Positions 17,017-26,185 of a stretch of 64,000 bases of DNA are shown here, piece by piece. A program made the translations under genes and the position numbers. Location of the stretch: contig NZ_JASCRR010000003.1 in assembly GCF_030010215.1 (NCBI RefSeq), forward strand, positions 186,001 to 250,000. Reading direction: 5' to 3'. This DNA comes from Tianweitania sp. UT-5YL-CI-8. GTDB taxonomy: Bacteria; Pseudomonadota; Alphaproteobacteria; Rhizobiales; Rhizobiaceae. The stretch's first letter is position 1, and the number at the start of each line of letters is the position of its first letter. The notes below the pieces were generated by a model, which was not told where the DNA came from, did no database searches, and was given only the letters and a program-made list of their open reading frames with translations.

Positions 17017-18888
17017 ATGAACGTTTTCCGCAAGACCTCCGCAGCCCTGCCGCTTGCAGCCCTTATGGCAAGCCTGACCATGACCACGGCGCCCGTTCAG
17101 GCACAGGGGCTGTTCGACAAGCTGTTCGGTGGGGGCTTGCGGCGTTCCGAACGCACTGAATTCCCGCCTCCGCCTCCTGCGGCTCAACCGCGTCAGGCTG
17201 CACCCAAGAAGGCGGCTGCTGCCAAGCCGGTAAAGATTTCGGCGCCGTCCTATTATACCTACAAGGCCGAGGCGCTGGCCAAGGTGGATTTCTCGCCGCT
17301 GGCCGCGAAATCGCAGTCGGCATCGCTGGAGCCAGTGGTGAGCAGCGCGTTCCGCGAAGCTCTTTCCGGGCTTGAGGGATTCGACCTGCTGGCGGAGCCG
17401 GATATCGGCAAGGCCGTCATCGCCTATTACTCGGATCATCCGGAGTTCGTTTGGGTCACCGACGGTGCGCTCAATGCGAAGGCTGCGCAGGCTGCTCGGC
17501 TCCTGGGCGATGCGGGCAGCTACGGCTTGGATGCCGCCGACTACAAAGTGCAGATGCCCGATGCCGGGCTGACCGTCGAGCCTCACAAGCTCAAGAGCCT
17601 GATCCGCTATGAGATGGAACTGTCGGCGAGGGTGCTGCGCTATGCGCGTGACGCACATGCCGGCGTGATCAATCCCAACAAGCTGTCGGGCTATCACGAT
17701 TTTCCCGCAAAACCTCTCGATCTGGCAGGTGTTTTGGCAGCACTCGCATCGGGGGAGGACACGGTGGCCTTGCTTGAGGCCCAGCATCCGCAAAACCCCG
17801 AATACAAAGCGCTCCGCACCGAACTGGCGGCGCTGCATGCCAGCGAAGAGAACGAGATCGTCGTCGATGCCAAGCTGCTTCTGAAGCCTGGCGAGACGAA
17901 CGCCGAACTGCCCAAGCTGCTGCAACTGATCGACCGCGATCTCGATGACCAGATGCGCGGCGAGTTCGGCGAACTGCTCTCCCGGCTGTCGAACACCGAA
18001 ACCTACACGGACGAGCTCATTCCGCTGATGAAGGCGGTCCAGAAGCGCGAGGGGCTTAAGCAGGACGGCGTGATCGGGCCGCGCACCGTCGCCATGCTGG
18101 CGGGTACGTCCAAGGCCGACCGCGTCGGCAAGGTCGTCGTGGCGCTGGAACAGTTGCGCTGGCATCCCTCCGATCTGGGCGACACCCGCGTTTTCATCAA
18201 CCAGCCGGCCTTCACAGCGGCCTATATCGAAGGTGGCCAGGAGAAATTGAAGACCCGCACGGTGATTGGCGCCAAGGGCACTCAGACCACTTTCTTCTTC
18301 GATAAAATCAAGCAGGTCGACTACAATCCCTATTGGGGGGTTCCGCAGTCAATCATCGTCAACGAGATGCTGCCGCGCCTGCGCAACGACCCCGGCTATC
18401 TGGATCGTGCCGGCTATGAGGTATTCGATGCGAAGGGCAAGCGCGTTCCGTCTTCGGCGATCAACTGGAGTCAGTATGGCGGGAAGGTCCCGTTCGGCGT
18501 CCGGCAGGCGCCAAGCGAAGCAAACGCGTTGGGCGAGCTGAAAATCCTGTTCCCCAACAAGCACGCCATCTACATGCACGACACGCCTCAGAAGGCGCTG
18601 TTTGATCGCGATATGCGCGCCTTCAGCCATGGTTGCGTGCGCCTTGCCGATCCGCGCGGCATGGCAGCGGCCGTGCTCGGTACGTCGCTCGATTATGTCG
18701 CGGAGAAACTGAAGAAGGGGCACTCGACCGAGAAGGTCAATCGCGACATCCCGGTCTATGTCGCATACTTCACCGCATGGCCGCTGGCCGACGGCAAGAT
18801 GGAGTATTTCACCGACGTCTATGATCGCGACAGCCGTGTCCTCGAAGCGATGAAACGCACCGAGGAGGTGAGGGCGCCCAGCAGCTGA
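17017..18888 (+). CDS. L,D-transpeptidase of the YcbB/LdtD type
   Basis: The 623-residue exported enzyme has a signal peptide (KTSAALPLAALMASLTMTTA, cleavage near VQAQ), a Pro/Ala-rich linker, a helical scaffold domain, and a peptidoglycan-binding repeat (VQKREGLKQDGVIGPRTVAML, about residues 338-358). The YkuD catalytic domain follows, with HDTPQKALF and SHGCVRLADP, in which Cys540 is the nucleophile. It forms 3-3 crosslinks or attaches proteins to peptidoglycan in the periplasm, a major crosslinking mode in Rhizobiales. ATG at 17017 follows GAGGGG at 17005-17010 and precedes the signal peptide; an in-frame ATG at 16921 is rejected. Confidence 0.93.
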   Translation: MNVFRKTSAALPLAALMASLTMTTAPVQAQGLFDKLFGGGLRRSERTEFPPPPPAAQPRQAAPKKAAAAKPVKISAPSYYTYKAEALAKVDFSPLAAKSQSASLEPVVSSAFREALSGLEGFDLLAEPDIGKAVIAYYSDHPEFVWVTDGALNAKAAQAARLLGDAGSYGLDAADYKVQMPDAGLTVEPHKLKSLIRYEMELSARVLRYARDAHAGVINPNKLSGYHDFPAKPLDLAGVLAALASGEDTVALLEAQHPQNPEYKALRTELAALHASEENEIVVDAKLLLKPGETNAELPKLLQLIDRDLDDQMRGEFGELLSRLSNTETYTDELIPLMKAVQKREGLKQDGVIGPRTVAMLAGTSKADRVGKVVVALEQLRWHPSDLGDTRVFINQPAFTAAYIEGGQEKLKTRTVIGAKGTQTTFFFDKIKQVDYNPYWGVPQSIIVNEMLPRLRNDPGYLDRAGYEVFDAKGKRVPSSAINWSQYGGKVPFGVRQAPSEANALGELKILFPNKHAIYMHDTPQKALFDRDMRAFSHGCVRLADPRGMAAAVLGTSLDYVAEKLKKGHSTEKVNRDIPVYVAYFTAWPLADGKMEYFTDVYDRDSRVLEAMKRTEEVRAPSS

Positions 18889-18908
18889 TTTTGCTGGTTG
18901 GGCCGCCC

Positions 18909-18937
18909 TTGACTTACTGCACTGCTCTATCTTATAT
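18909..18937 (+). promoter_or_regulatory. Sigma-70-type promoter of the tRNA-Val gene
   Basis: TTGACT at 18909-18914 and TTATAT at 18932-18937 are separated by 17 bp. Transcription would start near 18945, about 23 bp before the tRNA. The match to the -35/-10 consensus is good for this G+C-rich genome. Confidence 0.6.
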
Positions 18938-18967
18938 CGCGGCGCGTTCAGCCGATGAGGCTGCGAC

Positions 18968-19042
18968 GGGCGATTAGCTCAGCGGGAGAGCACACCCTTC
19001 ACACGGGTGGGGTCATAGGTTCAATCCCTATATCGCCCACCA
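18968..19042 (+). tRNA. tRNA-Val (anticodon CAC)
   Basis: A full cloverleaf is visible. The acceptor stem GGGCGAT pairs with ATCGCCC; the D-arm is GCTC/GAGC; the anticodon stem CACCC/GGGTG encloses loop TTCACAC with anticodon CAC; and the T-arm ATAGG/CCTAT holds loop TTCAATC. Discriminator A is followed by an encoded CCA (19040-19042). It reads GTG valine codons. It sits between the L,D-transpeptidase gene and gph; no integrase or duplicated 3' end was seen beside it. Confidence 0.96.
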
Positions 19043-19070
19043 TTCTCCTATAGCTTAAGTCGGATGACCG

Positions 19071-19754
19071 TCAGCGATTTGCTGCAGCGATCAATCTTTC
19101 TGCCAAGTCGACGGTCAGTTCGTCGAAGTGGGAGATAATTGCAGAGGGCTCGAACTCACGCACATGCCGGTCGGTATAGCCGAAATCGACGGCCACGACC
19201 GGAATGCCGGCAGCCTTCGCCGTGTCGATGTCGGTTTGCGAATCGCCGATCATCACCGCGTGTGACGGGTCGCCGCCGGCCAGCGCGATGGTCTCGGTCA
19301 GGTGGCGCGGGTCGGGCTTGCGGAAGCCGAACGTGTCCGGTCCGGTAATCGCCGCGAAACGCGGTCCCAGGCCAAGCGCCGCTATCAGGCTGATGGCGAG
19401 TTTTTCGTATTTGTTGGTGCAGACCGCGAGCAGATAACCTGCCTCGGTGAAGCGATCCATGGCAGCGATAACACCGGGATAGGGCTGCGACTTTCCTGGA
19501 ATGTTCGCCGAATAATGGTCGAGGAACACCGAGAGCAGCCGGTCGTGCTCGATGGCGTCGAGAATGCGCTTCTGGGCATTGTAGGCGCGTTCGATCATCA
19601 CCTTGCCGCCATGGCCGACGAACCGCCGGAAGGCTGCATCGTCGACGCGGGACAATCCACCCGCCACCAGGCTTTCGTTGAGGCTCTCCAGAAGGTCGGG
19701 AGCGGTGTCGACGAGCGTGCCGTCGAGATCGAAGACGATGATGGGTTTTTTCAT
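19071..19754 (-). CDS. gph: Phosphoglycolate phosphatase (HAD superfamily)
   Basis: The 227-residue HAD hydrolase starts with the nucleophile motif VFDLDGTLVDTAPDL, carries CTNKYEKLA in motif II, and ends with GFRKPDPRHL and MIGDSQTDIDTAKAAG (motifs III and IV). The helical cap (residues about 15-85) is of the Gph type. It hydrolyses 2-phosphoglycolate formed during repair of oxidised DNA ends. ATG at 19754 or 19763 (adding MLF) is equally possible. It is divergent from rpiA, with a MITE-like element occupying the space between; gph next to rpiA is a common order in Rhizobiales. Confidence 0.9.
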   Translation of the reverse strand: MKKPIIVFDLDGTLVDTAPDLLESLNESLVAGGLSRVDDAAFRRFVGHGGKVMIERAYNAQKRILDAIEHDRLLSVFLDHYSANIPGKSQPYPGVIAAMDRFTEAGYLLAVCTNKYEKLAISLIAALGLGPRFAAITGPDTFGFRKPDPRHLTETIALAGGDPSHAVMIGDSQTDIDTAKAAGIPVVAVDFGYTDRHVREFEPSAIISHFDELTVDLAERLIAAANR

Positions 19755-19865
19755 GAAAAGCATGCCCGTTGTTGAGGTGACGTTGCGATAACCCGTGCAG
19801 GCAGACGAGGCAAGGCGACGGGCCATGGCCTGGGATAAAGCCTTTGACCCAACCGGCAAAAATGC

Positions 19866-20136
19866 TAGGACCAATCGACATTCAGGGATCGGGCCGCGGT
19901 ATGAGGCGAAATCGTTCAGTTCCAGGAGCGGAGCCGAAGGCGGGGTTGACCTCCGTCGAGGCTTCGCGACGCCGAGATGGGCGATTTCGGCCATATCCCT
20001 TCGGGACGCGGCGGATTTATGCCCCGAGTTCGTTGAAAAGCCCTTGTGGTGGTCGACACCACGGCGGTCTTTTCGCCTGCTCGGGACAGAAATCCGACAC
20101 GCGCCGCGACCGATCTATGATTGTCGATTGGTCCTA
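19866..20136. mobile_element. MITE-like element with terminal inverted repeats, TA-flanked
   Basis: TAGGACCAATCGACA at 19866-19880 recurs as its exact reverse complement at 20122-20136. With a few mismatches the ends match further inward, both reaching GATCGG (about 34 bp in all). If the TA at each end is a target duplication, the element is 267 bp (19868-20134), bounded by GGACC...GGTCC. A TA target and short length suggest a miniature element moved by an IS630/mariner-type transposase. No intact transposase frame is inside. It fills most of the gph-rpiA intergenic space, ending 36 bp before the rpiA start. Confidence 0.68.
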
Positions 20137-20172
20137 AGCCAGCCAGTTTCCGGTTCTCAGGCGATTTTCTTC

Positions 20173-20871
20173 ATGGATGCAAGAGCTCTCAAGATAGAGG
20201 CGGCGCGAGCCGCGCTCGACCATGTCGAAGACGGCATGCGGCTCGGCATCGGCACAGGTTCCACGGCGGAAGAATTCGTCCGCCTGCTCGCGGAAAAAGT
20301 CGCGGCAGGCATGCAGATAGTCGGCGTACCGACCTCTGAGCGCACGGCTTCGCTGTGCCGCGAGCTTTCGGTGCCGTTGTCGACGCTGGAAGAAACTCCC
20401 GAACTCGACCTGACCATAGACGGCGCCGACGAGATCGATTCCGCGCTGTCGCTGATCAAGGGCGGCGGTGGCGCATTGCTGCGCGAAAAGATCGTCGCTG
20501 CCGCGTCTGCCACGATGATCGTGATCGCCGACGCCACTAAGCTCGTAGATACGCTCGGCCGGTTTCCTTTGCCCATCGAGGTCAATCCGTTCGGCCTCGC
20601 GGCCACGCGCATCGCCGTCGGCGCCGCGGCCAAAAAGCTTGGTCTTTCTGGCGCCATCGTGCTGCGTGAGCGAGAAGGGAAAACCTTCGTCACCGATGGC
20701 GGCCATTTCATCCTGGATGCATCTTTTGGCCGCATTCCCGATCCAAGAGCGCTGTCAGATGCGCTGCATGCCATTCCAGGCGTTGTCGAGCACGGGCTTT
20801 TTCTCGGTCTCGCATCGCTTGCAGTCATTGCCGGTTCCGATGGTATAAGAACCGTCCTTCCGGCCCGCTAA
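20173..20871 (+). CDS. rpiA: Ribose-5-phosphate isomerase A
   Basis: Interconverts ribose 5-phosphate and ribulose 5-phosphate in the pentose phosphate pathway. The 232-residue protein has the usual motifs: [28 protein letters not shown] with the catalytic acid residues, [14 protein letters not shown] with the active-site Glu and Lys, and [13 protein letters not shown] at 20173 ([12 protein letters not shown]) fits the family start; the frame stays open upstream, but that is the MITE-like element. Its own promoter must lie in or next to that element. A short gap separates it from the DUF2059 gene. Confidence 0.94.
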   Translation: MDARALKIEAARAALDHVEDGMRLGIGTGSTAEEFVRLLAEKVAAGMQIVGVPTSERTASLCRELSVPLSTLEETPELDLTIDGADEIDSALSLIKGGGGALLREKIVAAASATMIVIADATKLVDTLGRFPLPIEVNPFGLAATRIAVGAAAKKLGLSGAIVLREREGKTFVTDGGHFILDASFGRIPDPRALSDALHAIPGVVEHGLFLGLASLAVIAGSDGIRTVLPAR

Positions 20872-20890
20872 ATAGGGGAGACCTTCCACA

Positions 20891-21454
20891 ATGATCCTGA
20901 CCACCAGGCTGCGCCGCTTTTCAACCATGGCGACAGCATCCGCCTTCCTCGCCATCGCATCCGTCGCCCAGGCGCAGGAAGTGTCGGAGTCCCACCTGAA
21001 GGCGGCGCAGGCCGCCATATCAGCGATCCATGCGACCGATTCTTTCGACATGATCCTGCCGCAAGCAGCGGGCGCTCTTAAGGAGCAACTCATTCAGCAG
21101 AGTCCGGACCTCGACGCTCTCATCACCAAGACGGTCGACGAAAAGACGCTGGCTCTGGCCTCGCGCCGCGCCGATCTCGAAAAGGAATCGGCGCTGGTCT
21201 ATGCGCGTTCCTTCACCGAGCCGCAGCTCAAGGCAATTGCCGCCTTCTACAATTCCGAAGCAGGCAAGAAGCTGCTTTCAGATGGTCCGATCGTCTCACG
21301 TGAGATCGTAAAGGCCGCCGACATCTGGCAGAACGGCATTGCTCGGGATCTGGCCGAGCAGGTCGGCGAAACGCTTCGGGCGCAGGCACCGAATTCTCCG
21401 GCAGCGAACGCTGCCAGCGGCGCAACGCCGGCTGCTCCTGTAACGCCGAACTGA
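20891..21454 (+). CDS. Exported DUF2059 domain-containing protein
   Basis: The 187-residue protein has a signal peptide (RFSTMATASAFLAIASVAQA, cleaved before QEVSES), then a helical DUF2059 domain (about residues 90-150) with YARSFTEPQLKAIAAFYNSEAGKKLL, quoted here as YARSFTEPQL and AFYNSEAGKKLL. The tail is low-complexity Ala/Pro. It is probably periplasmic; function unknown. It follows rpiA by 19 bp and precedes a terminator, so rpiA and this gene probably form one transcript. Confidence 0.86.
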   Translation: MILTTRLRRFSTMATASAFLAIASVAQAQEVSESHLKAAQAAISAIHATDSFDMILPQAAGALKEQLIQQSPDLDALITKTVDEKTLALASRRADLEKESALVYARSFTEPQLKAIAAFYNSEAGKKLLSDGPIVSREIVKAADIWQNGIARDLAEQVGETLRAQAPNSPAANAASGATPAAPVTPN

Positions 21455-21485
21455 GCGGACTCGACTGGCCACTGGATAAAAGATC

Positions 21486-21512
21486 AGCCCGGCACAGCCG
21501 GGCTTTTCTTTG
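21486..21512 (+). terminator. Rho-independent terminator after rpiA-DUF2059 genes
   Basis: AGCCCGGC at 21486-21493 pairs with GCCGGGCT at 21497-21504 around a 3-nt loop, followed by TTTTCTTT. This is a strong intrinsic terminator separating the rpiA unit from gor. Confidence 0.9.
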
Positions 21513-21560
21513 TCTGTCCGAGCGCATAACTGAATCCATAAGTTTTCAGGAGCATTCCGC

Positions 21561-22955
21561 ATGACCCAATACGACTATGACCTCTTCGTCATTGGCGGCG
21601 GCTCCGGCGGCGTCCGGGCATCGCGGGTCGCGGCTGCTTTGGGAAAGCGTGTCGCGGTTGCCGAAGAGTACCGCTTCGGGGGCACCTGCGTCATCAGGGG
21701 CTGCGTGCCCAAGAAGCTCTATGTCTACGCTTCCCAATTCCCCGAACAGTTCAGGGACGCAGCAGGCTATGGCTGGTCGGTTCCCGAGACGTCGTTTGAC
21801 TGGAAAAAGCTGGTCGAGGCCAAGGAACGCGAAATCACCCGCCTGGAAGGCATCTACAAACGCAATGTTGAAGCTTCCAGTGCGATCGCGCTCGACACCA
21901 GAGCCACGCTCGTCGATGCGCACACGATCCGTCTGGAATCCGATGGCAGGTTGGTCACCGCCGACCAGATTTTGATTGCCACCGGCGGCAGGCCAAGCGA
22001 CCGGCCTGCACTTCCGGGCTACGAACACTGCATCACTTCGAACGAAGCCTTCGATCTGCCTGAACTGCCCAAGGCCATCGTCATCGAGGGCGGCGGCTAC
22101 ATCGCCGTCGAGTTCGCCAACATCTTCCATGGTCTCGGCGTAGCCGCCACGCTGGTCTATCGCGGACAGGAAATCCTCAATCGTTTCGACATGGACCTTC
22201 GCAAGGCTCTGCACGAGGAGATGGAGAAGAAAGGCATCCGCATTGTCTGCCATGCGATCACCAAGCAGGTGGTCAAGCGCGAGGATGGAAGCCTGGAGGT
22301 TCATCTCAACACTGATGAGATCCTTATCGCCGACCAGGTCATGCAGGCTGTCGGCCGCCGACCCAACACCGACGGCCTTGGCCTTGAAGCCGCCGGCGTA
22401 AAGCTCGACGAGGCGACCGGTGCAATCGTTGTGGACGATTACTCCCACACCAATGTCGAGAACATCTGGGCCATCGGCGACGTCACCAACCGCGTCCAGC
22501 TGACGCCGGTGGCGATCCACGAGGCGATGTGCCTGATCGAGACCGTCTTCAAGAACAACCCGACCAAGCCGGACTACGATTCCATTCCGACGGCCGTATT
22601 CTCCCAGCCCGAGATCGGCACCGTCGGCTTGTCGGAGGACGATGCGGGGCGGAAATATTCCAATCTCGAAATCTACCGCACCAGCTTCCGGCCGATGCGC
22701 AATATCCTCGCCGGACGGGATGAGCGTATGCTGATGAAGCTGGTCGTCGACGCCGACACCCGCAAGGTCGTCGGTGCGCATGTCCTGGGGCCCGACGCGG
22801 GCGAGATGGCGCAACTTCTCGGCATTTCGGTCAAGGCCGGGCTGACGAAGGACGATTTCGACGCCACCATGGCGGTGCACCCTAGCGCCGCGGAAGAATT
22901 GGTAACGCTCTACAAGCCCACCTATCTGGTCAAAAACGGAAACCGCATCGGCTGA
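21561..22955 (+). CDS. gor: Glutathione-disulfide reductase
   Basis: The 464-residue flavoprotein disulfide reductase has the FAD-binding VIGGGSGGVRASRVAA, the redox-active GTCVIRGCVPKKL (Cys pair near residues 46 and 51), an NAD(P)-binding GGGYIAVEFANIFHGLG, the IWAIGDVTNRVQLTPVA FAD motif, and the C-terminal MAVHPSAAEELVT, which supplies the His-Glu pair. GSSG is reduced with NADPH in the cytoplasm. RGQ after the second GG motif fits NADPH use. Single gene after a strong terminator, with no other glutathione gene adjacent. Confidence 0.95.
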   Translation: MTQYDYDLFVIGGGSGGVRASRVAAALGKRVAVAEEYRFGGTCVIRGCVPKKLYVYASQFPEQFRDAAGYGWSVPETSFDWKKLVEAKEREITRLEGIYKRNVEASSAIALDTRATLVDAHTIRLESDGRLVTADQILIATGGRPSDRPALPGYEHCITSNEAFDLPELPKAIVIEGGGYIAVEFANIFHGLGVAATLVYRGQEILNRFDMDLRKALHEEMEKKGIRIVCHAITKQVVKREDGSLEVHLNTDEILIADQVMQAVGRRPNTDGLGLEAAGVKLDEATGAIVVDDYSHTNVENIWAIGDVTNRVQLTPVAIHEAMCLIETVFKNNPTKPDYDSIPTAVFSQPEIGTVGLSEDDAGRKYSNLEIYRTSFRPMRNILAGRDERMLMKLVVDADTRKVVGAHVLGPDAGEMAQLLGISVKAGLTKDDFDATMAVHPSAAEELVTLYKPTYLVKNGNRIG

Positions 22956-23096
22956 AGCGCCGGCGTCTCAGGCTGTCGGACGCGTTCCGGGGTAGTATAG
23001 ATCCGCTGCTTCGTGTATGGGAGCCGCGTTCCCCGCACGATTGCGGGCAATCAGTTGCGGACAAAAGGATCCGTACTTTCAAGTTAGGTTACGAAC

Positions 23097-24473
23097 ATGA
23101 CGAAATGGTCACCGAATTCCTGGAGAGGCATGCCCATCCAGCAGGTGCCGGCCTTTCCGGACGCGGCAGCGCTTGCCGAAACCGAAGCTCGTCTCGCGAC
23201 CTTTCCGCCGCTTGTTTTTGCAGGTGAGGCGCGCAAGCTGAAGAAACAGCTTGCTGCCGTGGCCAATGGCGAAGCCTTCCTGCTCCAGGGCGGGGATTGC
23301 GCGGAGAGCTTTGCGGAACATGGCGCGGACAACATCCGCGACTTCTTCCGCGTGTTCCTGCAGATGTCCGTCGTGCTCACCTTTGCCGGTTCGCAGCCTG
23401 TGGTGAAGGTCGGCCGCATCGCCGGCCAGTTCGCCAAGCCGCGTTCGTCCGACAATGAGACCAAGGGCGACGTGACGCTGCCGTCTTATCGCGGCGACAT
23501 CATCAATGGCATCGACTTTGACGAGAAGTCGCGTGTGCCTGATCCCGCGCGTCAGGAAATGGCCTACCGTCAGTCGGCAGCCACGCTCAACCTTTTGCGC
23601 GCTTTCGCCCAGGGCGGCTACGCCAGCCTGGAGAACGTGCACAAGTGGATGCTCGGCTTCGTCTCGAACAGCCCGCAGGGCGAACGCTACGAGGCTCTGG
23701 CCAACCGCATCACCGAAACCATGGACTTCATGAGGGCCGTCGGCATCACCTCGGAGCACAATTACGCGCTGCGCGAGACGGATTTCTACACCAGCCATGA
23801 GGCGCTGCTGCTCGGCTACGAAGAGGCGCTGACCCGCGTCGATTCGACCTCCGGCGACTGGTACGCGACCTCGGGCCACATGATCTGGATCGGCGACCGT
23901 ACACGCCAGCCCGACCATGCGCATATCGAATACTGCCGCGGCATCAAAAACCCGCTCGGCCTGAAATGCGGCCCGTCGCTGTCGCCCGATGGTCTGTTGC
24001 AACTCATCGACCTGCTCAACCCTGAGAACGAGCCGGGCCGCCTGACGCTGATCGCCCGCTTCGGTTCCGATAAGGTCGCCGACCATCTGCCCAAGCTGAT
24101 CCGCGCGGTGCAGAAGGAAGGCCGCAAGGTGGTCTGGTCCTGCGATCCGATGCACGGCAACACCATCACGGCTGCCGGCTACAAGACACGTCCGTTCGAC
24201 CGGATCATGAGCGAAGTGAAGAGCTTCTTCGAAATCCACCGCGCGGAAGGGTCTCACCCCGGCGGCGTCCATGTCGAGATGACCGGCAAGAACGTCACCG
24301 AATGCACCGGCGGCGCTCGCGCCATCCGCGACGATGAACTGCAGGACCGCTATCACACCCATTGCGACCCCCGTCTCAATGCGGATCAGGCGATCGATCT
24401 GGCTTTCCTGGTGTCTGACTTGCTCAAGAAGAGCCTGCCGGCTCAGGACAAGAAGACCGCCGACGCAGCTTGA
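23097..24473 (+). CDS. Class II 3-deoxy-7-phosphoheptulonate (DAHP) synthase
   Basis: First enzyme of the shikimate pathway, condensing phosphoenolpyruvate and erythrose 4-phosphate. The 458-residue length and motifs are those of plant-like class II enzymes: [14 protein letters not shown] with the metal-binding Cys, [32 protein letters not shown], and [18 protein letters not shown]. In Rhizobiales this is the main DAHP synthase (named aroF or aroG in different genomes, so no symbol is given). It is monocistronic, ending in a terminator that overlaps the convergent MFS stop. Confidence 0.95.
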   Translation: MTKWSPNSWRGMPIQQVPAFPDAAALAETEARLATFPPLVFAGEARKLKKQLAAVANGEAFLLQGGDCAESFAEHGADNIRDFFRVFLQMSVVLTFAGSQPVVKVGRIAGQFAKPRSSDNETKGDVTLPSYRGDIINGIDFDEKSRVPDPARQEMAYRQSAATLNLLRAFAQGGYASLENVHKWMLGFVSNSPQGERYEALANRITETMDFMRAVGITSEHNYALRETDFYTSHEALLLGYEEALTRVDSTSGDWYATSGHMIWIGDRTRQPDHAHIEYCRGIKNPLGLKCGPSLSPDGLLQLIDLLNPENEPGRLTLIARFGSDKVADHLPKLIRAVQKEGRKVVWSCDPMHGNTITAAGYKTRPFDRIMSEVKSFFEIHRAEGSHPGGVHVEMTGKNVTECTGGARAIRDDELQDRYHTHCDPRLNADQAIDLAFLVSDLLKKSLPAQDKKTADAA

Positions 24474-24496
24474 AGCTGTCCAAATTGGTAAGGAAC

Positions 24497-24529
24497 AAGG
24501 CGTCGGAGCGATCCGGCGCCTTTTTCTTT
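24497..24529 (+). terminator. Rho-independent terminator after the DAHP synthase gene
   Basis: AAGGCGTCGG at 24497-24506 pairs (one G-U) with CCGGCGCCTT at 24513-24522 across a 6-nt loop, followed by TTTTTCTTT. The T-run reaches the stop codon of the convergent MFS gene. Confidence 0.85.
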
Positions 24530-25737
24530 CACGCTGCGGCGCGCGCTTCGACGCGGCGCGTGACGTAGAGCAGCACACCCGATACCAGAACGCAGTAGAG
24601 GCCCATGGCGATAATCTGCGCCGGGTATGGCACTCCGGCATCGATCAGGACGCCAGTCAGGCCAGGGCCTGCCGCCGAGGCGAAAACCGTTGCTGAGACG
24701 ATCAGCGCACGGATCGAGCCGAGATGCTTTAGGCCGTAGATCTCCGGCCAGACCGCACCGAACAGCGTCGTCGTGAGGCCGTTGGAGATGCCGAGGAAGA
24801 TCATGAAGGCGGCGACCGCCCATTGCGCCTCGACCAGTCCGAGGACGAAACAGGCCGCTCCCAAAGGCAACAGCACATAGGGGAACAACGCGACGCCCGA
24901 AAACCGATCGATCAACTGGCCCGAAACAAGCGTGAAGCCAGAATTCACCAGGGCTGTCAGCGCGAAGGACGCGGCAAACAGTTCCAGCGACCAGCCGCGC
25001 AACTCGACCAGATAGACCTGATGGAAGAACACGGTCGTCACGATAAAGCCGGGTGCCATCACGCCCATCATGGCGAGGTAGAAAACCGGGTCGCGCACCA
25101 CCTCCGTGCGCGTCCAGTCGCGTGCATCGACTATGCGGCGCGGCGGTTCGGATGCGCTGGGGTGGCGGTCGATCCGCACCAGCATGGCGATGACGGGCAG
25201 GGCCGCGAACATCAAAATGCCGGCGGCAAGCAGCCAGCCGTTCCGCCAGCCGATCGCGGCTGCGATGGAGACGAAGCAGAAGGGCAAAACGGCATCGCCC
25301 GCATTGTGGCCGAGGATGATGAAGGACAGCGCGCGCCCGCGCTGGGCCGAAAACCAGCGGGCGGCAGCTGTGTAGGCGACATGCACCATCATGCCCTGGC
25401 CGAACAGGCGCAGCAGGTAGATGGCGATGAGCAGCGTCACGAGATGCTGCGACAGCGCCATGGCCAAAGCCGCCACGCCCAGCATCGGCACCACCAGCAG
25501 CACGACATTGCGTACAGTCCTGCGGTCGACGATCTGGCCGAAGGTGGGAAGCGTGAAGGCGCTCGCCAGCGTGGCCAGCATGTAGACGGTGCCGAAGCCG
25601 CCATGGCTCAGGCCGTATTCCGCGCGAATATGGCCGGCGGAGAGCGAAATGAAGGATGTTTGGCCGAAGGTCGAGCCGAGCGTCAGCAGAAATCCGCCCG
25701 CGATCCATCGACCGTTGTCGCGGACGAAGCCGAGCAT
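24529..25737 (-). CDS. MFS transporter
   Basis: The 402-residue protein has twelve hydrophobic helices in two halves. GQTSFISLSAGHIRAEYGLS begins the first periplasmic loop and FGQIVDRRTVRN is the cytoplasmic loop 2-3 MFS motif. The family resembles oxalate/formate or nitrate-type antiporter-like MFS proteins, but the substrate is not recognisable. It is the last gene of a run nadE, GNAT, MFS with gaps of 3-4 bp, so it is likely co-transcribed with NAD synthetase. Confidence 0.86.
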   Translation of the reverse strand: MLGFVRDNGRWIAGGFLLTLGSTFGQTSFISLSAGHIRAEYGLSHGGFGTVYMLATLASAFTLPTFGQIVDRRTVRNVVLLVVPMLGVAALAMALSQHLVTLLIAIYLLRLFGQGMMVHVAYTAAARWFSAQRGRALSFIILGHNAGDAVLPFCFVSIAAAIGWRNGWLLAAGILMFAALPVIAMLVRIDRHPSASEPPRRIVDARDWTRTEVVRDPVFYLAMMGVMAPGFIVTTVFFHQVYLVELRGWSLELFAASFALTALVNSGFTLVSGQLIDRFSGVALFPYVLLPLGAACFVLGLVEAQWAVAAFMIFLGISNGLTTTLFGAVWPEIYGLKHLGSIRALIVSATVFASAAGPGLTGVLIDAGVPYPAQIIAMGLYCVLVSGVLLYVTRRVEARAAA

Positions 25738-25740
25738 CGT

Positions 25741-26181
25741 CTATCCTTGGCCCGGCGTGCTGGGCAGCGGCCTTATGCGTTTCATGTGCATGCCATCGGC
25801 CACGCGGTTGAAGCCGAATTTCTCGTACAAACCGTGCGCATCGGCGGTGTTGAGGCTAATCGCGGGGATGTTCGCGATTGTCGGATGATCCAACAGAGCC
25901 TCCACCAATGCCACGCCGAACCCACGCCCGCGATGTTCCGGCCAGACCAGAATGTCGGAGATATGAGCAAACAGCGCGCAATCTGTGATCGCCCTGCCGA
26001 AAGCCACCTGCTTGCCGTCGAGATAACCCGCGACGCACAGTGAGTTCTCGAACGCCACGCGGTCCAGTTCCAGCGTTCGGCCTGCTCCCCAGTAAGTCTC
26101 GCGCATCAGCCGGCTGGTTTCAACGACGTCGATACGCGCGGAATCGAAGCTGATTTCCAGTTGCTCTTTCTTTAGAGACAA
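25741..26181 (-). CDS. GNAT-family N-acetyltransferase
   Basis: The 146-residue protein shows the acetyl-CoA motif A as ISDILVWPEHRGRGFGVALVEALLDHP (key parts VWPEHRGRGFG), and LYEKFGFNRV near the C-terminus, as in small GNATs. The acceptor is unknown. Start is TTG at 26181, supported by AGGGGA seven bases upstream and by absence of an earlier or nearby ATG. It lies 4 bp downstream of nadE and 3 bp upstream of the MFS gene. Confidence 0.87.
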   Translation of the reverse strand: MSLKKEQLEISFDSARIDVVETSRLMRETYWGAGRTLELDRVAFENSLCVAGYLDGKQVAFGRAITDCALFAHISDILVWPEHRGRGFGVALVEALLDHPTIANIPAISLNTADAHGLYEKFGFNRVADGMHMKRIRPLPSTPGQG

Positions 26182-26185
26182 GGTC

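Noticed and set aside
18968-19042. tRNA-Val as an integration site for a mobile element
   Set aside because: No integrase or duplicated tRNA 3' end was seen in the flanking genes, which are ordinary chromosomal genes.
19795-20172. N-terminal extension of rpiA
   Set aside because: The upstream in-frame region is the MITE-like element and has no similarity to RpiA; the protein fits the family from 20173.
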